Positions 24,371-35,590 of a stretch of 64,000 nt of DNA are shown here, in pieces. The notes under the pieces are model-generated. The model was not told the DNA's origin and searched no databases. It saw only the letters and a list, made by a program, of their open reading frames with translations. This DNA is from Talpa occidentalis (taxonomy: Eukaryota; Chordata; Mammalia; Eulipotyphla; Talpidae): NCBI RefSeq assembly GCF_014898055.3, contig NW_023601104.1, forward strand, positions 40,736,210 through 40,800,209. Direction: 5' to 3'. The position numbers were made by a program, and so were the translations under genes. The stretch's first letter is position 1. The number at the start of each line of letters is the position of its first letter.

Positions 24371-24825
24371 ATGTGGATGGGACATAATAGATGCAAAGAA
24401 AAGGGGGCCACATTATTGTTTAGAAGCTACTGGGCCTCCCCAAAGATGGTGGATCTTTTAATACATCTGGAAGTAGAGGCCCCAGTTTCTTCAAATATCT
24501 TAGACCCTGCAGTAGCTGCTTTATGTTAGTTTAACTTTTCTTTGCATCCATTATGCCCCATCTATGTCTTCTTAGCTTTCCCCACAACTGGCAAATATTC
24601 CTGTGACAATGATTAACTGTGTCAAATGCTGACTTACTAACTTCTTACAGTGAAATCAAACTAATAAGAATATCTTTGAGGTTTTTTTTTTAATTAAAGT
24701 AGCCTAACAGTAGCCTTGACACCCCAGATTTCAGCCCAGAAGGCAAGCAGCTGTAGTGTTAAAACAGACCCTTTAATTCTTTTTTTTTTTTTTTTTGTGA
24801 TCCTAGGATTCCAAAAGACAAGAAT

Positions 24826-25721
24826 GTTTTCTTTTTAAAATTTATTATCTTTTCTGAGTTCTTTTTATTTTAATTTTGGGGTTATATTTTTACTTCTCCA
24901 TAGGTACACAAGTTCTATTCATCCTCCACGAACCACCCCATAGCAATACCCCATATGCCTCTCTTCTCTAAACCCTCCTCCCTCCTCCCCCCCACCCCAT
25001 CATGGTCCCTCAGATAACCATTAAATTCTTTCAATAAGTCCAAGGTTTATTCCTGCTGTATTTTGCCTGTGCATGTTTTTTCATTATTTATATTCCACAG
25101 ATCTGAATTTACATTCCATAGATCTAATATCTGTCTTTCACCTTCTGACTTAGTTCATTTAACATAATCACCTTGAGGTCCATCCATTTACACTATTTCA
25201 TCCTTTTTAATAGCTGTGTAGTATTCCATTGAGTATATATTCCACGATTTCTTTATCCACTCATTTGTTGATGGAACTTAGGTTGGCTCCATGATTTAAC
25301 TATTGTGGACATGTGCTGATATGAACATAGGCATATATAACTCTTTTCATATTAAAACTTTCACATTTTTAAGATCAATACCTAGCAGAGGTGTTGCTGG
25401 ACCATACAGGATTTCCATTTTTATTTTCTTAAGAAATCTCCATACTGTTTTTCCATAGGGGCTGCACCAACTTGCATTCCCAAAAACAGTAGATGCGAGT
25501 TCCCTTTTCTCCACATCCTTGTCAAAATTTGTTATTTCCATTCTTTTGTATACAAACCATTCTCACAGGGGTGAAGTGATATCACAGCGTGATTTTTATT
25601 TGCCTTCCCTTCTAATATATGGCGTTGAACAATTTTTCATATGCTTGTAAGCCATTTGAAGATCTCCTTTAAAAGAATGTCTATTTAGGTCTTCCATTCA
25701 TTTTATGGTTGGGTTCTCTGT
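24826..25721 (-). mobile_element. LINE-1 3' fragment
   Basis: An antisense L1: 3' UTR at the left, then ORF2 sequence. The minus strand at 25347-25541 reads the WCSPYGKTVWRFL and GPATPLLGID phrases of the ORF2 C-terminus. TTCCAAAAGACAAG / TTCCAAAAGATAAG on the two sides (about 24809 and 25722) is a plausible duplication. Confidence 0.85.
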
Positions 25722-25735
25722 TTCCAAAAGATAAG

Positions 25736-27500
25736 GTTTTAATTGTTCATTTAGAAATGCAACTCTCAGATGCTAGCCTTGGCACTGATGCTAAGCCCTT
25801 AATGAGGCTTCAGTTGCTTGTTCAGGGTTATTGACCCCTAGTAGTACTATAGGCGTCCAGAGCCCAGGAGAATTGAGTGAAAAATAAAGGTTTGAGAATT
25901 AGGAAACAAACTTCGTCATTAATAGTCAACTTACAGATACTCAAAAATGAGCACCTTTCTGGGAATATCACAAATAGACAGCAAAAATCTGCCACACTTA
26001 AATTTCATATCTCCTTTTTAGATTTTTGTAAAATGGATCCCCTGGCAAACCTAAAGATAAAGTGTCTCCTTTTCTCCTCTCCCAACATCTGTTTAATTCA
26101 CCATTCTGCTATTAATAATTTTGCTTCTGTTCATATTTAGATTTATTGCAGAACAGTTGTCTTTTTTTCTTTTTTTCCCTTCTTTCTTATTTTCCATATA
26201 AATGTAAACTTTACTAGGTGACACTAGAATGTGTCCCCACATTAGCCCAGGTGCAGAAATCAGCACTTACTTTGAATCCCCCATTTATCTCAATGTGCGG
26301 GCAGCCTTGAGACCCACTGGCCTAGAACATTTTAAGGGGGCTATCTTTCTGCCTGGCCTCCAGAGGACAATCTGCCTATTAACACTCTGAGAACAATGAG
26401 ACCAGGCTGACACTACCTAGGGACAGGTGAGAGTCCTGAACTTGGGACAAAAAAGGATAGGGCTGAGCATGAAGCCTGATAATACTGAGACCATTGAGAA
26501 CAGATTTTCTTTAAAATCCTCATGAACTTTAGAAACTCCATGACCAACTGCTTCTTTTTCCTACAAGTGCAATTTTTCCAATTTTTCCCTTCTACCCAAC
26601 CCCTGACTTATAAACTTCATTCTGAGAACCTTCCCTTCCATTATCACTTCTTTGGGTAGGATTCACTTTGTAACAGGCTTACCCTGTAATAACAGACCCC
26701 TCTCAGAAGTACGACTTAGCTATAAGTTATCTTTCTTTCTGAACAATTCACCCTAACCATTACATGAACCCATTGGAGCTCAAGTAATCCTGTTCTTTTC
26801 TGAAATGACAATTTCATCTGCCAGGATCTCAAGGTCTTCTGAAATATTTCTCAACAGGTAACCAAAATGAAGGCCACAGAAGTTTCGTGGTTTGCACATG
26901 AAGGCATGTCAGGGTAATAATAAGTTCTGACAAAACATCAGACAAAACCAAACCAATAACAAACCCATGACATCCATAAGAGGAGGTGGTGGGGAGGGGT
27001 CAGAGGAGGGAGGGGCCCAGGGGAGCAGGGTGGAGGATTATTGGGGCTGTGGTGGTGGAGATGGTATGAAAACATACATTTGTAAAGGTTTGACCTATAA
27101 CTCCTAAAACAAATACAGTGTGGCAAACCAACATTACCTCAATTTAAAAAAAAAAAAGTCTAAAAATAAAATATAAATTTTTAATAGTGAATTCTGGAAT
27201 TAGGAGGACCTGGGTACATGTGTCAAGGTGCTCAGGAACTATCCTAGTAAAAATCTAGCTGCCTACCTGTCTGGCTTAGAATCAGCAGTATATTGTGAGA
27301 TAATGATTACATATAAACACACATGTTTAAAATCCTTAAACATAAAGTATTATTACAAAGAAATTAGAGGAAAAATACACAGATTTTTTAATGGCAATGG
27401 ATATGAATAAATCATTTCTAAACTAAGAAATAAAAATATGAAAAGAATTAAATTTCATTGATAAGCAAATGTACATTAAGCAGTTATGTTTTTTCTTTAC
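25736..27500. other. No gene seen
   Basis: AT-rich. A G-rich stretch at 26980-27060 followed by an A-run near 27145 may be the 3' end of an old retroelement. Confidence 0.4.
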
Positions 27501-27560
27501 AAAATGTTATATAATGACAAAATCTTGTATGTTATATAACATTTTACAAAGTGTTATATA
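27501..27560. repeat. Inverted repeat with a third direct copy
   Basis: AAAATGTTATATA (27501-27513) pairs with TATATAACATTTT (27533-27545) around a 19-base loop. A direct copy AAAGTGTTATATAA follows at about 27547-27560. Confidence 0.7.
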
Positions 27561-27879
27561 ATTTTTAAAGCCTTGCAGTCCCTGGTATTAAATTTCTTAT
27601 AGCCCTTACAGCCCTGAGGATGTCATGAAATAAAACTCTTAGAGTAATGCTGTAGAAATGTCAGTTTATACGGTCACTCTAAAGGGTAATTTGTTTCTCT
27701 ATACAATTATTTCAATAAACAATTCCACGTCTAGGAATTTACCCTGAAGAAAGAACCTGGAAAAAAATTGACCACAAATTGATCAAAGCAAACAAATCTT
27801 AACAAGCATTAAAGGATCAGTGTCATATAGATCATGTTCTTTTACTACAGTGAACAAAGTGAGGTCCTAATAATAAAAG

Positions 27880-28690
27880 CCAAATTCAAGTAAAAAGAAA
27901 TGGACCCCTAAATAATGTATGAACCAAGGAAGAAATCATAATGGAATTACTAAAAGATTTACAATAACACTAACAAAAAATCCACATTTTAACTTTAACT
28001 CAAATTTAACTTGTTAGATGAAGCTAAAGCACAAGGAAAAAAAATTTACAGCCTTGAAACATATCAAAAACAAAAAACAGAACATAATGAGGTAGATATT
28101 CAATCAAAAAGTTTTAGAAGAGGGTAAAAAGAACCAAAGTATGAGCAAAAAACAGTAAGAATAAGAGCCAAAGCTAATGAGATAGAGATATTTTTTAAAA
28201 ATGAAAAGGCTCAATTTTAAATGGTTCTTTAAAATAATTAGAAAATAGACAAATCTTTGACAAGTGTTTATAAAGAAAATGAAGAAAAGACAGAATAACA
28301 TTGTGTAAAACAAGATCATAACTACAGGCACAGTGAAACTGCAAATAATTGTGAAAATGCAGAGAATAAATTCTCACAAATAAATTTCAAAACTTGGACA
28401 AAATGTAAAACTTTGTAAAAATGATAATCTAACAAAACTGACAAGAAAAAATAGAAATTTTTAATTTGTATGTAAATTAGAGAAATTTTAAATTCTACAC
28501 CTGCAGGTAGTTTTATAGACAAGTTACATCAAAACCTACAGCCAATAATTTCCATATTACATAAATTAAAACCATATCTGAGTACTGAGAATGATGGAAT
28601 CAGGAAAGATACTCAATACCTTTTATGGACCAACAACTACAAAGACAAAAATAAACAAGAATAGATCACAAAAATTATAGGCCAGTATTA
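27880..28690 (+). mobile_element. Old LINE-1 ORF2 fragment, first part
   Basis: A-rich sequence with recognisable but decayed ORF2 phrases (TTTACAGCCTTGAAAC, AAGAACCAAAGTATGAGC). It continues in pieces after the SINE at 28714, at about 29130-29320 and 29700-29870. Confidence 0.6.
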
Positions 28691-28713
28691 CTTGTGAAAA
28701 AAGAAAAGACAAT

Positions 28714-28994
28714 GGGCCTCCCCGGTGGCGCAGCGGTTGAGCGCTGGGTTGCAAAGCTGCCTGCAGCCTCTGCAGCACCAGTTCGATTCCTGGCTGCTCC
28801 CTGGCCACCAGAGGAGGGTCCCACATGGCGCGCAGACCTCTCCTGCCACCCACTGCTCCCCTCAGCAGTGTACTTTAGTCCTTCTGCCTGCTCTGCTCCC
28901 CGCTCTGGCTCTGGTGAATTCTCTCACCCTCCCGCACTTCTGACTGTACCCAGTGTTTGTATAAATAAATAAATAAAGCTTTAAAAAAAAAAAA
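28714..28994 (+). mobile_element. tRNA-derived SINE, near consensus
   Basis: The head GGGCCTCCCCGGTGGCGCAG and B box GGTTCGATTCC are close to the family consensus inferred from this window. It ends in TAAATAAATAAATAAAG and poly(A). It sits inside an old L1. Confidence 0.95.
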
Positions 28995-29004
28995 AGACAA
29001 CAAA

Positions 29005-29109
29005 CAACTATGAACCAGAGACTCTCTTTGGGGTGGTGGGGGAAGGAGGGATTGGGGTCAAAATCGGGATTGCAATTGTATGGGGAATATAAAAATTAAA
29101 AAAAAAACT
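29005..29109 (+). mobile_element. LINE-1 3' UTR stub
   Basis: The block AACCAGAGACTCTC...GGGGTCAAAAT...TGCAATTGTATGGGGAATATAA and its poly(A) match the minus-strand reading of the L1 3' UTR at 58690-58800. It directly follows the SINE at 28714. Confidence 0.8.
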
Positions 29110-29129
29110 TGCATCTGAGAAAAATTAAA

Positions 29130-29320
29130 AGCAGTGTCAAATATAAAAAAAAAAGACAGCTCTTAAAAATATTATCAAACTAATGTTGAGTATTAAAAAC
29201 TATTTTCAACACTCCAAGATCAATTAGGATTTATCCAAGGAGTATGAAGAAGGTTTAATCTCAGACCAACATACCACATAAATATATTAACTACAAAATT
29301 CTCTCACTAAATGTACAAAA
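29130..29320 (+). mobile_element. Old LINE-1 ORF2 fragment, continued
   Basis: Contains GATCAATTAGGATTTATCC and AGGTTTAATCTCAGACCAAC, decayed forms of L1 RT-region phrases, in order after the 27.9-28.7 kb piece. Confidence 0.55.
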
Positions 29321-29414
29321 GTAATTTTGTTAATTTCAGTGTATTTATATTAAAATCTCTTGGCAAATTAGGAAGAAAGGGGAATTTCCTTAACATGAAA
29401 AAGGAATCTTTCCA

Positions 29415-29658
29415 GGCCTCCCTAGTAGCTCAAGGAAATAAGGCTCAGCACTATCAAGCTATCGGCAGCCACTGCAGCATGCGTTTGATCCCAGGCCAGG
29501 CAGCTACCTACATGGCGCTGCTCCCCTCAGCAGTATATTTTAGTGGATCCTTCTGTTCTGCTCCCTTTTCTGTCTCTGGTGAATCCTCTCACCCCTGCAC
29601 CTCTGGCATGCACCCCAGTTCTTGAATGCATTAATAAAAATAAATCTTTAAGAAAAAA
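29415..29658 (+). mobile_element. tRNA-derived SINE, diverged
   Basis: An older, shortened copy with a decayed A box, a B-box-like GTTTGATCCC, and the body TGCTCCCCTCAGCAGTATA. A GGAATCTTTC duplication flanks it (29403-29412 and about 29668-29677). Confidence 0.88.
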
Positions 29659-29699
29659 AAGAAAAAGGGAATCTTTCAATTTGCTTTTAAAAACATTCC

Positions 29700-29870
29700 C
29701 TAAAACACAAACCAAAAAAAAAAAAAGACAAAAATTTCCATTGTTATCCTTTCTATTCTGCATTGCACTAAAGATCTTAACCAGTGCAGTAAAATAATAA
29801 AAGCATTAGAACTAGAAAGGAGAAAAGACAACTATCATTAATCATAGATGGCTGATTCCATGTCTAGGGG
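29700..29870 (+). mobile_element. Old LINE-1 ORF2 fragment, last part
   Basis: Contains TTAACCAGTGCAGTAAAATA and AACTATCATTAATCATAGATG, in order after the previous piece and separated from it by a SINE. Confidence 0.5.
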
Positions 29871-30099
29871 AGGAAATATGCAAAATGAGCCAAGCTATCT
29901 TTTCATGCAGGGAAACTAGGAAGCTGTCAAAGATGATGAGGACATGTGAAAAACACTCAGGAGCCAGCCTCAAAAATTTCCTACAGGTAAAGATGGGACA
30001 ATTCCCACATCAATAAAATAATGACTCCAAGTGATTTCTTCACATCAAATATGTTTAAATTCATGGGACAATTAAAAAAAAACCCTTCCTGAGTTATTT

Positions 30100-30225
30100 T
30101 GGGGGATTTGTCCTGGTTTGCCTGGAATTTACCTGGAATGATTCAGGTTTCAGCACAGAACACCTAATACCTGGGAAACCCCTCCATCTCAGGCAAACAG
30201 AAATGTCTAGTCACCCCACAAGGGA
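30100..30225. mobile_element. Possible short DNA-transposon relic
   Basis: TGTCCTGGTTTGCCTGG near 30108 and CAGGCAAACAGAAATG near 30191 form partly inverted ends of a ~110-bp block, as in non-autonomous hAT-like elements. Confidence 0.4.
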
Positions 30226-30499
30226 ATCAACTCATTATGCTGAAAATAAATGGGAAAATCATACAGTTCACTTCAACAATAATCACCTCAACAAGGGAGG
30301 AAATATCTTTATAGAAAGACTTTAGCTTATAAATGAAGTACAAATGATATCATTAAAATACCATGATTTTTCAAACCAACTCCCAACTAGACAGTAGTCC
30401 CTGCTTATGCAGGGTCACAAACACCCTCAGAGCAAGACAACCTGACAGTGCATCTCTCCCAAGTGAAGTGTACAGCTTCATAATGTCTGGGATTTGCTT

Positions 30500-31060
30500 T
30501 AAATTAATCAGGGTTGGGGGAGGTTTGCAGTGATGTAGGGTGAGGGTTAGACTAGCAAGACTGGCGATGAGTTGATCATTGTGGGAACTGAATGAGAGCT
30601 CTGAGTTGCTTCATTACTCTCTTATCTTTTCTTTTACAAATGTTTGAAATTTTCCATAAAATTTTTTGAAAAAACCTAGCTAACATAAAATGAAGTCATT
30701 GGAAATGCAAAGGCTTATATTTACAATGTTCACTGAATCTTCTTAAAAATAGCCAAGAGGAAACAAAAAAATGTCAAACAATGATGTATGTGTAAACAAA
30801 TTAAAGGTAAGGTCCACTTACACAACAGAGCAGGAAGAAGCTATAAACATCATATTTTCAAATGCAATGGAATTGCTTCCTGGCGCATTCATATGCCTTA
30901 TGTCAAACAAAAGAAGATTTTCAATATGATCCCCATGTCTTTAACATATGCATACTTGTATTAAGAAATACTGAAAGAAATATAACAGTTAACAGTATTT
31001 TTCTCTGAGTAATGAAATTATAGTTGGATTTTACTGCCTCCTTTAAACTCTTGTTATATC
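30500..31060 (+). mobile_element. Old L1-like 3' end material
   Basis: Contains AAATTAATCAGGGTTGGGGG, GGCGATGAGTTGATCATTG and ATGTTTGAAATTTTCCATAA, a common ancient repeat tail. More low-identity old-L1-like sequence follows up to the V leader region. Confidence 0.45.
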
Positions 31061-31312
31061 TATATTGAACAAGTTTTCTTTCATAGTTAAATATATACAC
31101 ATCACATATTTAATAAAGGAAAGGAACAGGTGTGAGGAGGAGGAGAGGAGGGCAGACACAGCAGGTGACATGACTAAGCTTGCAAATGCACAAACCCCAT
31201 TTCCGGCTCTGCAGCAAGACCCCGGAGGCCACCCATGCCCTAGTGACACTGCAAAACTTTGTCTGGTGGCTGGCGGAACAAAAGTCATTTCACCAGTGGG
31301 AAGATCCCTGAG

Positions 31313-31860
31313 ATGCAGCCCTGCCTGCCTGCTCTCCTGTGCATAGTTGCTGATTTCACCTGTGTGGGTAAGGAGCCTACCCCCTGAGCAGAGGGAGATT
31401 TGGGAAAGAAGTTGCAATTGAATTGGGCTAGACTTTCCTCCATTTCCTGGGTCAAAACCTGCCTATTTGGCCAGCTTTCTTGTGAGCAGTGTCAGCAGCT
31501 AAGGTCCTTGTTTTTCTTCCTTTCTGCAGGTTCCAGCAATATTGAGAGCATCACTCAACTTGCAAATGTAGCGTGTAAGCAAGAGGGGGGATCTGTGATC
31601 TTGGATTGCTTCATCACCGTCAGTTTTAGTAATTACCCATTGTACTGGTATCGACGGCCTTCCAGTGCAGAAATGATTTACCTGATTAGTCTGAATTCTG
31701 ACAGAAAGAGCTCACAAGAAGGACAATATGCTGCAATATTTCAGAAACCCAAACAAACGCCTAAAACTCACCATCGCAGCCTTGACGCCTGAAGACTCAG
31801 CTGTCTATTTCTTTTCTTTTTTTTTTTCCAGCTGTCTATTTCTGTGCAGTCAGTGAATCC
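31313..31860 (+). pseudogene. T-cell receptor V segment pseudogene (TRDV1 / TRAV14-DV4-like)
   Basis: A TCR variable segment would encode the antigen-binding V domain of an alpha or delta chain after V(D)J joining. The leader exon is 31313-31367 (ATG, 18 codons plus one base) with a GTAAG donor at 31368. The acceptor AG is at 31528-31529 after a pyrimidine tract, and the V exon is 31530-31860. The intron is phase 1, as in TCR and Ig V genes. Visible landmarks are the first Cys (31607-31609), WYRRPSSAEMIYLI with core Trp at 31646-31648, an FR3-like LTIAALTPEDSAVYF, and YFCAVSE with the second Cys at 31843-31845. The leader (LLCIVADFTCVGSS) and the EMI-LI pattern recall TRDV1 and TRAV14/DV4, compared from memory. 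Breaks: the starting frame reaches TGA at 31790-31792, while the FR3 motif lies in the +1 frame, so an indel lies near 31746-31765. A 31-bp insertion then shifts frame again before the second Cys. V identity is very likely; the subgroup is less certain. Confidence 0.9.
31798..31843 (-). repeat. Poly(T) tract between 15-bp direct repeats inside the V exon
   Basis: The 15-mer CAGCTGTCTATTTCT occurs at 31798-31812 and again at 31829-31843. Between them lie 16 pyrimidines (31813-31828), including a run of eleven T. This looks like a target-site duplication around an antisense poly(A) tail with no body, as an aborted LINE-mediated insertion would leave. It adds 31 bp and splits the SAVYF-C motif. 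Replication slippage is the alternative. Confidence 0.7.
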
Positions 31861-31899
31861 CATGGTGAGGGTTGTGACAGGGAGAGCCTTACAAAACCC
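31861..31899 (+). promoter_or_regulatory. V-segment recombination signal sequence (23-RSS)
   Basis: A heptamer-like CATGGTG (31861-31867), a spacer of exactly 23 bp (31868-31890) and nonamer ACAAAACCC (31891-31899) directly follow the V-region end. Consensus is CACAGTG and ACAAAAACC. The nonamer differs at one position and the heptamer at two, including the third base of the critical CAC. RAG1/2 would be expected to use this signal poorly. The exact spacer and position confirm the V segment. Confidence 0.85.
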
Positions 31900-34105
31900 C
31901 CCCAGGGCTCAGCACAAGACAGCCACCTGCTCCAGGAGCCCAAGAGAACAACCCACAGGACAGGAAAAGGGTAGACCCAAGGTGCAACGGGGTATCCCTG
32001 GTGGGTCTAAAGAAGAAGCCAATGAATGTTCTAGAACCAGGCTTCCCACATTTGTTACCAAAGAAAGCATGATGGTTACAAGACTCCAGCCTGGAGAGAC
32101 TTTATCTCTGACCATGGACCTGGGGGGTGCATAGCTGATGGGGGTGCACACCTGTTGTTTCTGCTTGCCCAACATCCTGCTTGCCTGATGTCCATCTTGC
32201 CCTTTTCTTAGCCACCTTCATTTTCTCTGGTTAACCAGCCTCCCTCCTTCTACTCTAATTTGGGTTTGGATGAAGCTGACCCCACTTCGCCTCCCTCTTC
32301 CTAACCAATTACCATAATTTATCTCTCTGAGAACAATGATTGGTGGAAGGATGGGCACCTGACCCAGGCCCACACCCCAAAACTTAGTATGGAGCTGTTG
32401 GGAAAGCTGCAGGGAGATGAGAAGCTAGGAGGTAAGCCTGGAGCTGCCAGACACCCTCTTCCCTCCACAAGGGAAGTACGGGATCTTGAAAAGAGAAACT
32501 GAGTTCTCATAACATTATTTGAGGCCCTGGACCCTGCGTGATTAGAGCACTACCTGGGGGTTTTAGTTATAATCCCAGATGCCTTAGCTTGGGTTCTTCC
32601 AGAAGCAGTAAAGGATTCAAGTGCAAGTGGTTTAGTGGTTTAGTTAATTAGGTGATCCCAGAATGCATGACAGGAGGATGGGGGTGAGTAAGTAAGAGAA
32701 AGCAAGTTAGTCAATAAAGTGTTTGTATCATCAGACAGTCACCACTGCGAGCTCCTGGAACCCAGTCCTGCTAAGCAGCCCCTGCCTCAACTTGTCCCAC
32801 CTGAGAGCCAAATGAGCTTGATCATTTGATACCCCAAATCCTGCATGATATCATTGGGGAACAGCTCCACAGTTGGAATGGTAGTTAATTCCCTAGCACC
32901 TACCACCCATACCTGCATGATTACACTGGACACCTAACTGTTCTCTCCCCGTCTGACTCTTCCTACTCAAGTTCCGCAAAATTCCCAGATTCCCTATCAG
33001 ATTGTGCTTTTCCCAGGTCCCAAATTCTGCACCTATTTGCTTTTTCTAAAATGTGTTTCCTCCCCAACTCTACCTTTGAGCTCACCATCTTTCCAGACCT
33101 ATTTCACATCTCACCTTTGATGCTAGATCGCATAACTCAGTTTCTAATACCATTTTCCTATTAAGCCAACCAAAACTCCTTTGAGGAAGGGCTGATTCTG
33201 GAGCAAAATAAGCCTGGAGCAACTTGTGGTGCTCGAAAACAAAGACAACAATGGGGATGTGGCAAAAGGACAAGCCAACAGAAAAAGCTCCTTGGCCAAA
33301 GTTGCAATACTCGAGTGATCATATTAATAACATAGTATTAATATTCCAAAGAATAAAATAAATATCCATGAGTTAGAACGGATAGAGATAAATGAGGAAA
33401 TAAATAGGGGGGGGGGGTATAGACAAATCTCCTGCGCGTAAGATTTCTAAATAATTTAGGTATCTCAAGAAAATAGAGCATAACTTGCTGCTCCTTAAGT
33501 GTGGGCTGAATGTAGTTTCTTCCTTCCAAAGAGGACTGTATATAAAAGGTGAGGGGGAAAGTTATTTTAAGGTAGAGAATCTGACAAACACCCTCTCAGC
33601 CAGGTGATCACAGTCAGCATCATATTGGTAGCAGGTCCCCTTGGTGGGATGTGGTGAGAAATACCCCCAGTTTGGTCATGAGAAATCATCAGAGAAATTC
33701 CAAGTGAGGGACAGTCTACAAAATACCTGAGGAGGATGCCTCACAACTGTCAGGGTCATCAAAAGAATCCTACAGAGACACAGTGACCAAGCATACTGGT
33801 CACAGAAAAATGACACTAGTTACAATCTAAGCAGACTTGAATAAGAACAAACTTAAGTTAGTGACCATGTGTCAGTAATGGTTTATTAATTGTGGCAAAA
33901 GCACCATCTTAAAATGTTAACAAGAAGGGAGGGTGGGTGTGAGGTAACTGGAAATGGTGCCACCTCTTCAGGACACATCTGTCAATCCAAAACTCTTCTA
34001 AAATTTTAAGTTTCTTTTTAAAACTTAGAAAACTGTAGGTTTTGATCTACATAGGACCTGATTTTCATCAGAAGGGAGAATTATAATTTATGAATAGCTG
34101 AGTTC

Positions 34106-34106
<1 letters not shown>
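31900..34106. other. 3' flank of the V pseudogene, no gene seen
   Basis: Moderate-GC DNA directly after the RSS, with no second V exon or RSS. A G11 run lies near 33407. Confidence 0.5.
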
Positions 34107-34152
<46 letters not shown>

Positions 34153-34156
34153 TTTT
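34107..34156. repeat. (TTTA)n microsatellite
   Basis: About 12 near-perfect TTTA units, joined to an antisense L1. Confidence 0.96.
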
Positions 34157-34850
34157 CTTACATCATTGTTCGTGTGGGGACAGTATTTGATTTCTCCCCT
34201 CAGGCGTAGTCCCTGTAGTTCTCTCACCACCACAAAACCTGTGATCCATCACGATGGTCCCTTGTGCTCTTGTTTTCCTTGTTTTGACCCTCTTCACCTT
34301 CACCTCCTGCTGGATGCCTCAGATCTATGGTCAGCTTGCAAGTTTTGTCTTTTTCCTGACCCTTTGTTCGGTTTCTCTATATTCCACATATAAGTGAAAT
34401 CATCCCATATTTATCTTTCTACTTCTGACTTGCTTCTCTTAGCATAATCTCTTCCAGCTCCATCCATCTTGCCACAGTTGGCATGAGTTTTGCTTTTTTG
34501 TTCGCTGAAAAGTTGAATAGCCATGTTCTTTTTTTTTTTATTTTTTAAAAGATTTATTTTTATTTATACAAGAACTGGGGTACAGGCCAGAGGGTGCAGA
34601 GGGTGAGAGGATTCACCAGAGGCAGAGTGTGGAGCAGAACAGGCAGACAGACCGAAGACAATGCTGAGGGGAGCAGCGGGTTAAACAGGAAAGGTCTGCC
34701 GCACCATGTGGCACCATGTGGGTATCTCCTTGGCACACCGGGAATTGAATCCGTGCTGCAGAGGCTGCGGACAGCTTCACAGCACTGAGCTCAACCCGCT
34801 GCGCCACCGGGGAGGCCCTGAATAGCCATGATCTTAAAGATACATCAAAG
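34157..34850 (-). mobile_element. LINE-1 3' fragment split by a SINE
   Basis: Antisense L1 phrases (CATATAAGTGAAATCATCCC, CTTCTCTTAGCATAATCTC, CCAGCTCCATCCATCTTGCC) run to 34530. They briefly resume after the SINE at 34819. A TTTA repeat lies at the left end. Confidence 0.75.
34531..34818 (-). mobile_element. tRNA-derived SINE in an antisense L1
   Basis: The reverse complement ends at the head GGGCCTCCCCGGTGGCGCAG near 34797-34818; the poly(T) is at the left. A 17-bp duplication starting TGAATAGCCATG at 34514-34530 and 34819-34835 has one mismatch. Confidence 0.94.
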
Positions 34851-34854
34851 AGTT

Positions 34855-35180
34855 TTGAACTGTGCTGTCCATGCCACTACCTGCCTATGGCTCTTGAACA
34901 CTGGGACTGAGGTTTGTCCTAATTGAGATGTGCTGCAAGTATAAAATACACACCAGGTTTCAAAGACTTAGTTGGAAAAAAAAGAATGTCAGCAATCTCA
35001 TTAACGTCTTTTACGTTGACTATACATTGAAATAATAATATATTGGGTTGATTGGGTTTAATAAAACAAATTATTAAAATTAATTTTGTATAATTTCTTT
35101 ACACTTTCTTTTAATGTAGCTAGTAAACAGCATTTAAATGTATATGGCTCGAAGTGTATTTTTATTGCTAGCAATGGTTT
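34855..35180. mobile_element. hAT-Charlie/MER5-type DNA-transposon relic
   Basis: The phrases AATTGAGATGTGCTGCAAG, TACACACCAGG, CAAAGACTTAGTTGG and TGGGTTTAATAAAACAAATT follow the order I remember for this old non-autonomous DNA-transposon group. Confidence 0.6.
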
Positions 35181-35389
35181 AAAAGAATAAACAAGAAATG
35201 TTAACAATGATTATTCCTGGTAGTGGGATAAAAGGCAAATTTTAGCTTTCCTTTATTTCTAATTTTCCTTCAATAGAGATGTTTCTTGTCTAATAAAAAA
35301 AAAGTGATAACAATAAAGAGGCACAAAGAACTACTACTGTGAAATGTCACATTAGCTGATGGAAGCACCAAATAGAAATGTCAAGCCAT

Positions 35390-35590
35390 TGAGTCCTTTC
35401 ATTAATTATTTATTCACTCATTCATTTGAATACACATATATTGAAGTACCCTGTGTGCAAGCACTGGGACAGTTGCTAAGAATCCAAGCACAAAAAAGAT
35501 GAGCTATAATTATTTCCTTCAAAGAGTTCACAGTCTATTTGGGAAGTTAGGCTCACAAATAAAACATCCTGTACTCAGTGAGACTATGGT
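35390..35590. repeat. Ancient interspersed repeat
   Basis: Contains TTATTCACTCATTCATTTGA, CCTGTGTGCAAGCACTGGGA and AGAGTTCACAGTCTATTTGG, the same type as 3535-3665. Confidence 0.55.

Noticed and set aside
28331..28370. CACAGTG heptamer in an A-rich region.
   Set aside because: No nonamer at 12 or 23 bp; it lies within an old L1.
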